Assembly (NCBI GenBank): GCA_914767715.1
Contig: OU612065.1
Location: 11,968,001 to 12,028,000, forward strand
Source: Membranipora membranacea
Lineage: Eukaryota > Bryozoa > Gymnolaemata > Cheilostomatida > Membraniporidae
DNA: 60,000 nt
Direction of reading: 5' to 3'
Of the stretch, positions 14,001 to 26,000 are shown piece after piece. The position numbers and the translations under genes were made by a program. Each line of letters begins with the position of its first letter. Within the stretch, counting starts at the first letter, position 1. Under the pieces are notes generated by a model. The model saw nothing but the letters and a program-made list of their open reading frames with translations, searched no databases and was not told the origin of the DNA.

Positions 14001-17000
14001 TTGCCATGGTATCCAATATAGTAGGCGGGAGTTGGGTAATCTGCTATGGGCAGCACATTAATTGGTGTTGTGGTGGTTGTCGATGATTTATTATCATAAT
14101 TGTTATTCAGAGGAAACTGTGTGTTTACGTGATGGTAGGATGGTTGTGTCTCCAGTAATAGACCTGATATTGTATGGACCATAAACATAATAAACATTAT
14201 AATATATCAGCTTGAACCAGTTCTTTCAATATGTCCATACCATAAACATATGTTATGGCATGGACATATTGAAACAACTGGTTCAGTCGAAAGGTTTCCT
14301 CTCATGGTTTGTGTGACTTCCAGGAAGTTACACTTCTGGTAAATCATTCCCCTGCTGGAGAGGGTTACTAGATTTCATAGTGGAATGTGTGTGGGGGGGG
14401 GGGGGTGTGAGGTGTGAAAGGTGTATGAGCTTCACTGTAATGAGGTCGATTGAGTTTGTTTGACAATCAGAGTTGGTTTTGCCTCTGCAACTTGTTAGGA
14501 AGTACGGTAAGGCTGGCAGTTTTATGGGAACGATATTTTATGAGGTGATCATTGGATCTTCAGTGAGACGTGAGTGTCTGATCTAATAAATGGAATGAGT
14601 GGGAGTGATAAAAAGTCTTATCGATAAACAGCTTATGTTTCAAGCTCATTTTGCTGGCCGTTGAGGACATAATCGGTGTTATTAACTTTGTGCCTTTGGA
14701 AAAGAGACCACAGCCACAGGCTGTCTTTTCAGCAATTAGCTGGGACATGCCAATCACCAATGTGTTAAAATGTAGCAGAAATTGTTGACGCTGCTCAATC
14801 TTCCAATCAATATAATTAGGGATAGCTCCTATCTCAAGTTTACTAATGCATAAAAGTCAATAATTTGCTGGTCAAATAGAGAAAATAAAATTGAGCTATT
14901 CTTGTCACAAGTCGGTTTATTTTATGGAGGTCATCTGAGCCATATATCTTATTTTTCTATTTTAGCCATTGAGTGACCAGTCAGGCACCCCAACACATAT
15001 AAGCTCACAGACTGGAGTAACAGTGAAGCACAGAGAAGTACAGGCGTCTTCACCACCAAGAATCATGTTGTCCTCAGCTCCAGCCGTGTCGCCAGCTGCC
15101 TCAAAACCAATACCAGCTCCCCGAAGGAAGCAAGATAATTCTATTATAGCCAACTCAGCGCCTAATAACAATCTCGAGTTCGATGATGAAATTGTCGAAA
15201 TTAGATTTGATGACGACTCAAGTACCCCAATGATCACTCGACACCATATCAACAATAATAAGAGCGTAGTCGGCGGCAGCAGCGGTATAACAGGATCAGC
15301 AAGCAGTACTGAATTAGGAAAAAGCAGGCGTGCTACTAGGCCGCTGACAACAACGCGTAGCAATAGTGTGGACACAGATACCAGGACTGCCAATCTAAAA
15401 CGCAGCATGGACGAATTACGTAAGAGGGAGAAGGATGAAAATGAAATTACTAAAGATCTCGAGAAACAATTAGCCGAAATTAGGAGATTAGAAGAAAGGC
15501 AACGCAACATCTTACAAAACACGCTGCGGCAAGTCGTTCATTCAGTCAATGAGAATCAGGGTGTTCAACCGGCATCACAGACCAGTAAGGATGAGATCCC
15601 TATGGACAGCAGGATTGATTATTCGTCTCTTCTATCTCCTTCATTCAACAGAAAAGTACCAGTAGCATCACCAGTCATGACTCACAGAAACTCACCACAG
15701 TCACCGCGTAAACTATCGGCGGGCAGACGCCAGGATATGCAGACTATAAATGAGAACGGAGGCTACTCCATCACCGAGCTGGCTGCCATGTCTCCAGCAT
15801 CAAGTCACCGGACTCTCTCATCCATGGCTTCACCTAAACTTCCACAGAAACAGCCTGACTATGATGCAATGAGAGGTTTTGGCAGTCGCTCCTTGCCGAA
15901 CAGAAGTGATCGCCAATCTCAGCAGGCCTATCATGAAATGATGACTCTGGGTTACATGGGAGGTGCCAGTGCGGATCAAAATTTTAGGTTATCAGCCAGC
16001 TATCAAGAACTACCTCCAAACGCCGCAAGTGCTGACAATATGAGTGAGAAGAACTCTGGTTATTTCTCTGATAGAGAAACCGATCGCAGAAGAGTGGGAG
16101 ATGAATTAAAAAACTATACTGATGAAGCTAGAAGACACCTGCTTCAGTTTGAGATTGAAAAACGACGGAAACAAGTTGATGAAAATAATCAGTTGAGATC
16201 CGAACTACAAAGACTCATTCAATCAGGCTCAATACCAGCTGCCAAATACGACAAACTCAGAGACATGTATAGAGAACATATAAACAGAAGTAGGGAATAT
16301 CTAGGGCTAAGTAATAGCAGTCTCAGCTCTATAGCTACTAGTAGGAGCAGTCGATTTGGGGGTTATGAGGGGGGATATAATACCGATTCAGATATTATGA
16401 GCTCCACCGAACAGTTACCTGGTAGTATAAGCCAAAGCTCTACAGTAGAACGGTTTATGCAATCTAATGACAACCTACACAAGCAAAGCATGATTTCCAA
16501 AATCCCATACTCCTGCGCTTCCTCCACCCAGTCTTTAGTTTACAAATCATCTACGCCAACTGACACAAGTCAGGGGAAAGCAAGACACTCATCTCCATGT
16601 TCGGAACCCACCAATGGAGGTACAAAAACTAAGAAAGGTGATAATATGACTGCAATGCCTCTGTTAGACATACGGGCACCAAAATCAGGATCAAGACCTA
16701 ACTCAACCTGTGAATTGATGAAGATAGGTAAGGCTTACAGCTTGTGATGCAACTGATACACCAGTGATTTGCCTTAGGCTGTATCCAGGGAGTTAGGGAC
16801 ATTCTGCCAAACTCCCTGCTGCAGCACCATATCCTGGAGGTGTGTTTTATGAGCTTTGTCCATACGCATATAAATAAGTATTTATATTATGTATATGGCT
16901 TTGTTAAGCGGCCTCAAAAACAAAAAAAAGTGGCCGGATGACTAGGCTAGTGCTTTATATTCATCTCTCTGAGCTGATCTAGAAAGCAGTACGACATTTG

Positions 17001-20000
17001 AGGAACTCAGACAGTTGGTGAAGACAGATAAATCTTAGTTGTCTGTTGTTTTCCTTACAGTCAATCCTTCTCAACCTGACCAATTAACAGATTTTTCCTA
17101 TTTTTGATACAGTCCATGTAAAAAATGTGACAGTATTGTATTGTATTGTATTTTCTTGCAATATATGGTATTATATATTCTAGCACACATGGGTGGCTGT
17201 TAGGTTTAATTGTTTGTACTCATGAATAGAAAGTGTTAGGCAGCTTCTGTGAGCAAATATTGATGGATAAAACTTATTATATAGTGGTCTGTATCTATAT
17301 AAGCTAGTTTATCTCATAAAAAATGCAATAACTTTATTGACACATTATCTGGACAGCAAAGAACTCGCTATAATACTGAATAGGTTGTAGACTCGAATTT
17401 ACCATTTCATCTTGCTCATTTGCTGCATACGGTTTTGTGCTCTATTCCATAAGTGAACAAAATTTAAATTTGAGTTTGGGTTTTTAAGGTGACATCTCAA
17501 GGACAGCAAGTGATGCTAGCTTTGGAGATCCAGAAGAGAGGATTATCGATGCAAAACTGGAAGGTGGAAAAACAATTGTAAAGTCAAAGGAAAAAGAAGC
17601 TGCATTGAAGGTGTGTTTACGATTCATGGCTAAAATAAATATTGAGCATCATGTAATTGGGTGAACATTTTAGGACTTACTCACCATACGGTCCATAGAA
17701 AGGCCTGAAATTATCAAAATTATTAATAAATTTTTATGAAAACCAGCATCAAAATTGATGAGGAGCCTGCACCATGAATACTTGCTACAACTTACCACTT
17801 TTCAACATTAGGTTTGGGACCTAAAAAGCTAAATATAAGTTTCAGTTAATGACATGAAGTCATAAGAATAAGTGGCAGTATATATTTATTGACTGATTCG
17901 CAAACAAAGCCTTGGGCTTTGTAAAACTTGGCTGTTTGCCTGCACTATTAATTTGATTCCCGTCTTTACTCTTGAATATCGCAAAATGGTTTGAAATATT
18001 TTTTGATACTTCATCGAGTTACAGTTATAAGTCATGTTTAACTTCATCTGTGTGTTGTTGGACAGATTTATCTTCACAACTTTGAAATAGCGCATGAAGA
18101 TCGAGAAATAGCAATATGAGAGGAGACAACTCTCATTCGTGAATCTCCAAAACAGATAGGCGCATCAATAAAAATCCCACTCATTGCACCCGTTATAGCT
18201 AGCTGATCCATGTCTCATGATAATCAAGCTGGAGATGCTTTTCAAGTTGATATTAGCGGAATTGAGCTTTGCATTATTGATAAGTCCCACAGGACCTGTC
18301 CATTGTCTTGTGGCTGATGACTTTTATTGACGTTTACTATTTTATCGCCTTACTATTGACAGGTTTTTGTTAAGATGTGTATTCTTGTTATTAAATGGTG
18401 TTGTAATCGGAGTCATCTTATGGTATGGTGAATGGGTAATGATGCAAACATGATTCAGAAGCTTTTCTGGCAGTACCGTATTTTCCCTACCTGAAGCAAA
18501 GTTTCAAGATGGTTTCCTCTTTTGTATGCAAAACACCGCTACTTGTCCCACATGTGGCCTGCCCAAAAGTTGTGTCTAACACATATCTTATACTGTGTGA
18601 TATAATATAAGTCAAATGGCGATGGATGACAAAGTCACTACATGGCCGTGAACATCTTAACATGTAATTGGCTTTAGGCGACGGTAGCTGCCAACACCAA
18701 AATCAATGCGCTCTTATTTTGCTGCATTATTATTGACTGAAGTGATATCACTGTTACATTAGGCTAATTCAATTGCTGCTTGCTCCACGAAGATTCATTG
18801 GCTGGGATTATTTCATCAAACGCGGCATCAATAACGCAAAGAATCAGTCTATCTCATATCCATTTGGTAGCGAACAAGAACTTTTCTTGACTATCTACAT
18901 TCACAACTTTGTGTTCTGATTCTGATTGTCGCAGGCCTGGTATAGGGTCAGCGGTAACATAGAAAAATCCTCTCAATAAATATATTCTGAAGCAGCGTAG
19001 TATCTTACTGGATTATTTACAGCAGTCTGCGGTAGTGGAGAGCATGCCAGCCAGCAGGTTCGACTTTCCAACTAAACAGGTTCTCATAACTCCGGATAGT
19101 GGTGCTAAAGAGAAAGGTACGTCTAATAGTAATCAACTCAATTCCTTAGATTTAAAAATTAAATGGGGAAGAGACTAAGCAAACAGCTTTAATTTAGCTC
19201 AAGGCTCAAACCTCAATTATCAACTACTAACTTAGCTCTCTGCCATTAACTTTTTTTCATTGACTGGTCATGAAATGAGCGTAACTATTGGTAGCTGGTA
19301 TATGTGACAAATTTTATACACTTTATTTCACATGAGATGTTGTGAGGATGTAGCTTCTCACTAAAAGTGGAGACCTATATTTCATGCTAAATAGTAGTGT
19401 CATCAAAAATATCTGACCCCAGCTTCTTTTGTGGAATGATTGCACATGTGCCCGACACAAATTATTGATTTATTGACCCATATCCTCAAAAGACAGCCGG
19501 TGTAATAATTGGCTCATTGATGGCAACTGAGGGTAAATTTTGCAAATATTCAGATCACCAAATTATTTTGAGTCGTTGTTGCCCTTTTTCTGCAATAGTG
19601 AACAACAAATCAATAACTACATATAACACCTTCGACTTATTAGGTCTATGGACAATACTCATGTCTTATCGTTTCACTTACACATCCATCAATCACATTT
19701 CCCGTCGCTGGGGGGGGGGGCAAAGAAGTCTGGGGGGGCTCAGACTACCATCAATCCGATGTTCTCCTGTGAGTGTCTCACCATCCCGGGTCTGAGTTGT
19801 GCTGAATGAAGCCTTACTATCTTGATCTTGATCAGGCACAGTGACCATGATGTTTTGTCTGAGCTTTGACTAACAACATGATGGAGAAACTTTGCTGGAT
19901 TTTGCAGGTTTGGGGTTGCACATTAAGGGAGGACAGCCTGTACCAACACATAATGGTGTGATCGGAGCTTTTGTACAGGAAATAAGACAGGGTAGTGTTG

Positions 20001-23000
20001 CAGCTCAACTATTAGGGGAACTTAAACCAGGTGAGCATTTCTTGTTAAATGCTGATTATCTACGGATTACTGCTCTGTACAAATAGATTCTTTAACTCTT
20101 AAAGTGCTTTGGATAGCATTGTAAGTAATTGTTGTGTTTTCCTTTCAAATTATTATGTTTTTTGCCAAAGCGTAGTCCTGAAACAGTCATCCAGCAATAA
20201 CCTTTGAATTGATAAAAAGGAGCAAATTGATTTATTATGACAAACTGGTTCATCTCCCAGTCCAAAAGAGCTCAGTATTTTCTAACCATCACTCACTGCT
20301 TTTAGGTCAAGAGCATTGCCAATAATTAAATCTATTCTAACACTCTTTAAGCGAGTTTGAATGACAGATTCACTGAATTCTCCTTTTCCAGAACAATCGC
20401 TTGCCTGCTGATAAAACATCACGGGATATATCATAGTTGTGTCAGGCCCTGAAAAGCCACCCACTTGCTGATACTTGACAAGGCAATATTGGGGTATTTC
20501 ATGAAGGGGTAGGACTAGGTGCTAAAATAATTTTTCATTGGTAAAATGACAATTGGTAGTCATGTATGCAGGACCAACCAGCCTGCTGGTATCTCCTATA
20601 GTTTCTCTACACATCGACTCCTCCTGCTCAGATGTTTATGTTACATTTACAGGAGATGAGATTGTTGAATGGAATGGAGTTTGTCTGAGGAATAAGACTG
20701 ACGCGATGGTACAGGATATCATATCACGCTGGGGTGGCGAGATAGAAATCACTGTGCGGCTCGACAAACAACCATATAAACTACCACGGCATCAGAAAAG
20801 GTGACGACCTAGGAGATGATCAGTGAAAACTACTTCAGCTTGCATAGATAGCAGCTATACATATTATCAATCAATATGTACATGTTTGACTGCTGACAGC
20901 AAAACTTTGGTGTGACAGCTAGTTTTTGATAATTAGAGAATGGCATGCAAACACCGACCGCTGAAGTCGGATATTGTTGTCAGTATTCACCTGTTTTTAT
21001 GTTGCTTTATATTGTTTTGTGTTAGCGACGAAGAAAAAGAAGAGAGGTAATATTGTTTGTCACTGCATGCGTTGTTACCCGGGTAACAAGGTCTGAAAAC
21101 ATCTATACCACCCTTCTTTTATAAGCTTCATCTGATCGGCTGGCTGCTTTTTACGGAGAGGAGTTACCATTGAAAAAAATCAATACATCCAATCTAACAT
21201 TTTCAACCCTTCACCCTGCCTAGCCTCCCTAGTCAACCCTTCACCCTGCCTAGCCTCCCTAGTCAACCCTTCACCCTGCTTAGTCTCCCTAGTCAACCCT
21301 GTAATATTGACAGTCAAATCTCAACAGAGTACTGCAGCTGTGTTGTAAATTGATGGTTGTTGGCACACAAAATTTAGCAAGCTTAGCATGCACACTCCTC
21401 CTTTCTTCATAAATTAATTTGAATAATCATGTCTTATTCTGTAAGATTGTGGCATTGCATTATGGGTGAATTTCCTCAAAAGGCTGATTATGACGGATTT
21501 TACCGTATATATCTTTTCCAGCATCAGTTCAGCTGATAAAATCGAGGCAGAATGTTTACCTGCTGTTTTCCCTTGGATTGTTTTGTATCCCAACTTAAAT
21601 AATGATGACCATGAACTGATTCCATTTTAGTAGAGTTGATTATGAAGCTCAGTATCACAGTACTGAGAATGTCAGTGGAGGATTTGAATCACCTCTCTCA
21701 GATAAGAGCTGGTCTAAAGAGTTTGATGAAAGCCGTCAGTCCACATTGAAAAGTCGGAGAGGCAACTCCCTCAAATCACCAATAAGAGAACAACATCAGG
21801 CCGAGATAAACGAAGAGCTCGCTGCAAGAAATGCTCAACTAAATAATAAAGGAGACAGTTCAACCCGCAGTCAAACAGGTTTGTTCGGTATTCATCGAAA
21901 GCATCATCATCCAATACAGACGCTTTCTTTTTAAAATTGCAACAGTGAGCACTACCATACACTAACAAAACAGCAGTTACTGCAATTATATCAACTTGTT
22001 TTGTATGTACAGAAAAACACTGGAGATTACCATGCTTATGTGGGTAAAATCTGAGTGATTTAGTTTTGGCCATCTGTTTAGAGTATCAGTTTACCTTGAA
22101 AGTCACTCATGTCTTCTGTAAAAATGTTGTGCTCACACTGCATTAACTCTCTACTAACAACATGAACTTCGATAGAACACTGAGATTTTCTACCTAGAAT
22201 TTTCAATTGTATACAGCTTGGTTATAACCAGCCAACACCAACATTTATCACTAACTGCTTGATCACTACCAATCGCAATCCATGCAGTTTCTCATTCTTT
22301 GTAGCAGATTAGCTTACTGATTCATCTTCAAGCCAAACATATTTTCCTGATACCTTACACATTGATATTGTAGAATTAAGACCAGAACAGCTTGAAAAGA
22401 GTCTTCATGATATGAGTGAAAGACTAGACAACATGGATAGGCAAACCCAGTCACCGCAGGTAAGGACATAAGGAGCTAGGCATACCAGTATAATTCTAGT
22501 GATACCTTTTTAGCTTTCGTTTTACATTGGGATGGTGATTGGTGATGACAAGACCAGCTTACCAATTTGGAGCCATCTAAGTAAAAACAGAGTATTTGGC
22601 GATGACCAAGTACCATAACAGCCATCTTATGAGTTGATTTTGTTACTTTAGGATGAGTTTATGCAAAACCAGAGAACTTTGTCCCACCCAGGATCATCTA
22701 CCTCCACCAGCGAGCAAGACTTCCAGCAGCCTGACCATAGCTCTCCATTCAGGAAGATGTGTAATCAATCTAATGGACGTCCTCAAAACAGCAAAACTAG
22801 TCTTACACCAAGTGAGTCTAGACTGAATAAAGATATATGTAGAATAGAACATAAATCGTGTCGCTGCTTGTACCTAATGAAGTGTTGGATAGAGCTAAAA
22901 AAAGCCTAAAGCTGCATTTACACTTTTGATTTTTCCGTTAGATTTTCATTCAGGCTATCATTGGGAGCACCCAAAAATCTGAATTTTGTGACAATGTCCC

Positions 23001-26000
23001 AAAGCGCAGATATTTTGTCAGATCCAATAAAAGCTTATATAAAATGAAAATCTAACCAAACATTCTGACAGACAAAATTTTACGGAAAAATCTTTAGCGT
23101 AAATGCAGCTTAGCAGCAGCACGATCATAATATTCCATATTAAGTTGTGAGGTCAACAATCCAAGGCATCTATGTGCAGATACTAAGCACAACCAACAAT
23201 ATTCTGAGTGGTAATCAGCTTATCAGATATTCCCTTACAGACAGCACACTGAAATATATCAAATTATTGATAAGTTCAATAGCGCACCACTGTTTCCACT
23301 TTCATTGTTGGGCTCTCTATTTTTGGCTTGCATATGCATACATTTATAGTGCTCCTTTTTATATAAGGCAATACAACAAATGAAATTAATTAATACCCAC
23401 TGAAGATCAATCTTAGATTAGCATGTATTGGAATTATTTTTTCTTATGAAGATGGAAACGGCTCTGTGACTCGTAGTACTAGTGATGTAACAGCGGCAAT
23501 TCAATCGGATCGTAATCGACAACAAATGCTAGATCAACCACTACAACCTAACAGAAGAATGAGTCACCAAGAGAGACTCAAACAACCACCTCCCCTATCA
23601 CCCAGAACTGGCAGAAATCCTAATATGCCTGTACGTGTGATTTTATTATCATAACTTATTTCTTCTAATATTGAAACAATTGTCACATTTAATTAAGTAG
23701 CAGTTATCTTTTCCCTTTAAGAGGTAGAGTAACTCCCATCATTTCAATTACAACATTTGCCTTGTCATTTCATTCTAATCACCTTTTCAATTAACAACGT
23801 TATGTGATCGGAAGCCCTCTCTTTAATCCTGTAAGCCTTTGTAGAGATTGAGAGATTGCGGAGAGTTGGAAGCAATGCTGATGTATGATTATGGAAGGAG
23901 GCTCTTAGTTGTCAGGATTGAGAGAGCAGTAGGACTGGCACTACCTGGGAAGGAAAACCTCAATCCTTTCATAAAAGTTCATTTCCTCAAGCACAATCAG
24001 TAAGTTAATTTTAACATCTGACTGAAATTATAGACTGGTCACTGAGGCTGATGATAGCTTGGTCGTTAATTAATAGTTTGCTTATTTCTAAGTTTTCACT
24101 GTACATTCCAGAATAATAGAGAAGCGGTGTACTAGATATATAGAAGGCACACCAAATCCAAAGTGGGAGCAGGCATTCACATTCGGTGTAGAAGAGGATG
24201 AACTCAACTTTCACAAAATTAAGATGGCAGCTTGGGACTACTTTCAGCCAAAGCAGAATATGTTTATTGGCACTGCAACTATTGACTTGTCAAGTAAGTT
24301 CGTACATCAACATGATGGGATACACAAATAAAAAATAAATGTCGCTGTAAACCATGACATTAGACAAGCCCATATAGTGAATGGTGACCTTCTGATGGGA
24401 GATTTCCCAAATTTGTGGTTAATTTCTTAAACGATAAATAGCAGATCTAATTCGGTCTTGTTTATGAACTTTTCTCGGTCATGATGTTTGTACATATTAG
24501 CGACCATAATCAAACTTAATAGTTAAAATTTTATCCAATCTTCCTCAAATATTTTCAGCAAAATTTCATTACTTTTCCCCTGGGAATCATGTAAATATGT
24601 AGTAAGTTGATAGTTCATGATAGATATGGTTGTTAAAACCAGTCTCTAGATTTTCATATAAAATAAGCAGACAGATCCTAATTCAAGTCATCAGATATTG
24701 ATGCAATACAAGTTGCGTCAAACTGTTATGTCTTGGTAACGTTTTGCAGCCATTTCAAATTTTGCCGGTGTGAAAAGCATCGGTTGTTCTCAAGTCAGGC
24801 CAAGTTTTCAAGACAATCAATGCCTCTGCTCAACTTGTAAGGAAGTCTATGATGCTGTGCAATCTATGTCTTACATTCAAATCCTTTCATGCTCACTCTT
24901 AATAAATATTAATACTATTTCAGGACAACAACATGTTGATGGAAACTTGCGGATGTATAAATTAGATAGTGATCCAGGAGATAGACGTGACAGTGCGCAG
25001 GGCAGCACTCCGTTCCTTCCAAGAAATCCTATCCACAATCGAGAGAGAAGGGTGATGTCTCCTCCCCGTGTAACACAAGCAGAATCTCCACACAACTCGA
25101 GGGCCATTCCTTCTACTAGATCCCAACATCAGAGCCCGCAACATATACCACGCAGTAACTCTCGCCATGCCAGTCCTCACCATAGCATTCACAACAGCTC
25201 ACACCACAGCTCACCCCAGAGGAGTATGAGCAGTCATAGGGACATATCGTCAGAACATAGCAACAGTCCATACAGGGAGTTACCTCCTAATTATAGTAAT
25301 AGTTCTCATTCATCCAGACACAGCAGCCTTACCCATACAGGGGAAGACAACTACAGTCAGCAAGAACAGTTACTTCAGTCACCCAGGCATAGTATAAAGG
25401 TCAGTACCCTAAATTATTGTACATTATATGTAGTTTCCAGTAAATGATACTTTGACATTTTAACCTTGAACCAGCTTCGAAGCCACTAGAATTTTGACCT
25501 GGCAATCCTGTGTTCCAAACTGTTACATAGTTGGAGACAGAGACTGTATAGAATGTAGCAACAACACTGTATGATAAATGATGCTCTCTCGCAATCTGCC
25601 CCAATAGCTATACTGTCAATTATGTTATTCAAGTTTTGTCGTTACCAACGCATAGAATGTTGAAGTTTTCTTCTCAGACAAAAGTAGAGGATAACTCTTC
25701 AAGTATAACGCAATTATGCACCCCATAACATTTCACTAGCCCTCACATTCAGATCCCCAGCTACAACAAAGCAAGGCGTGGAGGGGCATAGGATACCCTC
25801 AAACATTCAGAATTTCCTCATAATGGTGCATAATTATGTGAGGGTCAGCCACTTTGTGTAATGTCAATATTCTTCTATCTTATATCTTATTTTTCTATAT
25901 GTTTTTGTCCTACAGTCGAATCATGTGGATCACCGTGATACTAATGGTGTTGGCAGGAGAGAAGTGGAGGTGAACAACAATAGCAGTTTGAAGACATTAG

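Larger units (their letters stand above)
9803..14965 (+). other. Long (5.2 kb) intron of the scaffold gene
   Basis: The exon ending 9802 (phase 0) joins in frame to the large exon at 14966. The open frames between (for example 12648-12926) do not connect to either side and show no recognisable protein. Contents I can name are a palindrome at 14212-14286 and a run of 13 G at 14393-14405. A cassette exon could be hidden here and would need transcript data to find. Confidence 0.5.

Noticed and set aside
14962-15522. 186-codon open frame on the minus strand opposite the coiled-coil exon
   Set aside because: It mirrors the plus-strand coding exon and has the Leu/Ser-rich composition expected from the complement of Ser/Gln/Glu codons.
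24770-24923. Upstream extension of the exon at 24924 as coding
   Set aside because: The frame is open back to 24770, but the acceptor ttcag at 24923 matches the phase of the C2 exon, and the upstream residues do not fit a C2 end.
25680-25850. Possible MITE with CAATTATGCACC inverted ends
   Set aside because: Only about a dozen bases match and there is no clear boundary or duplication.
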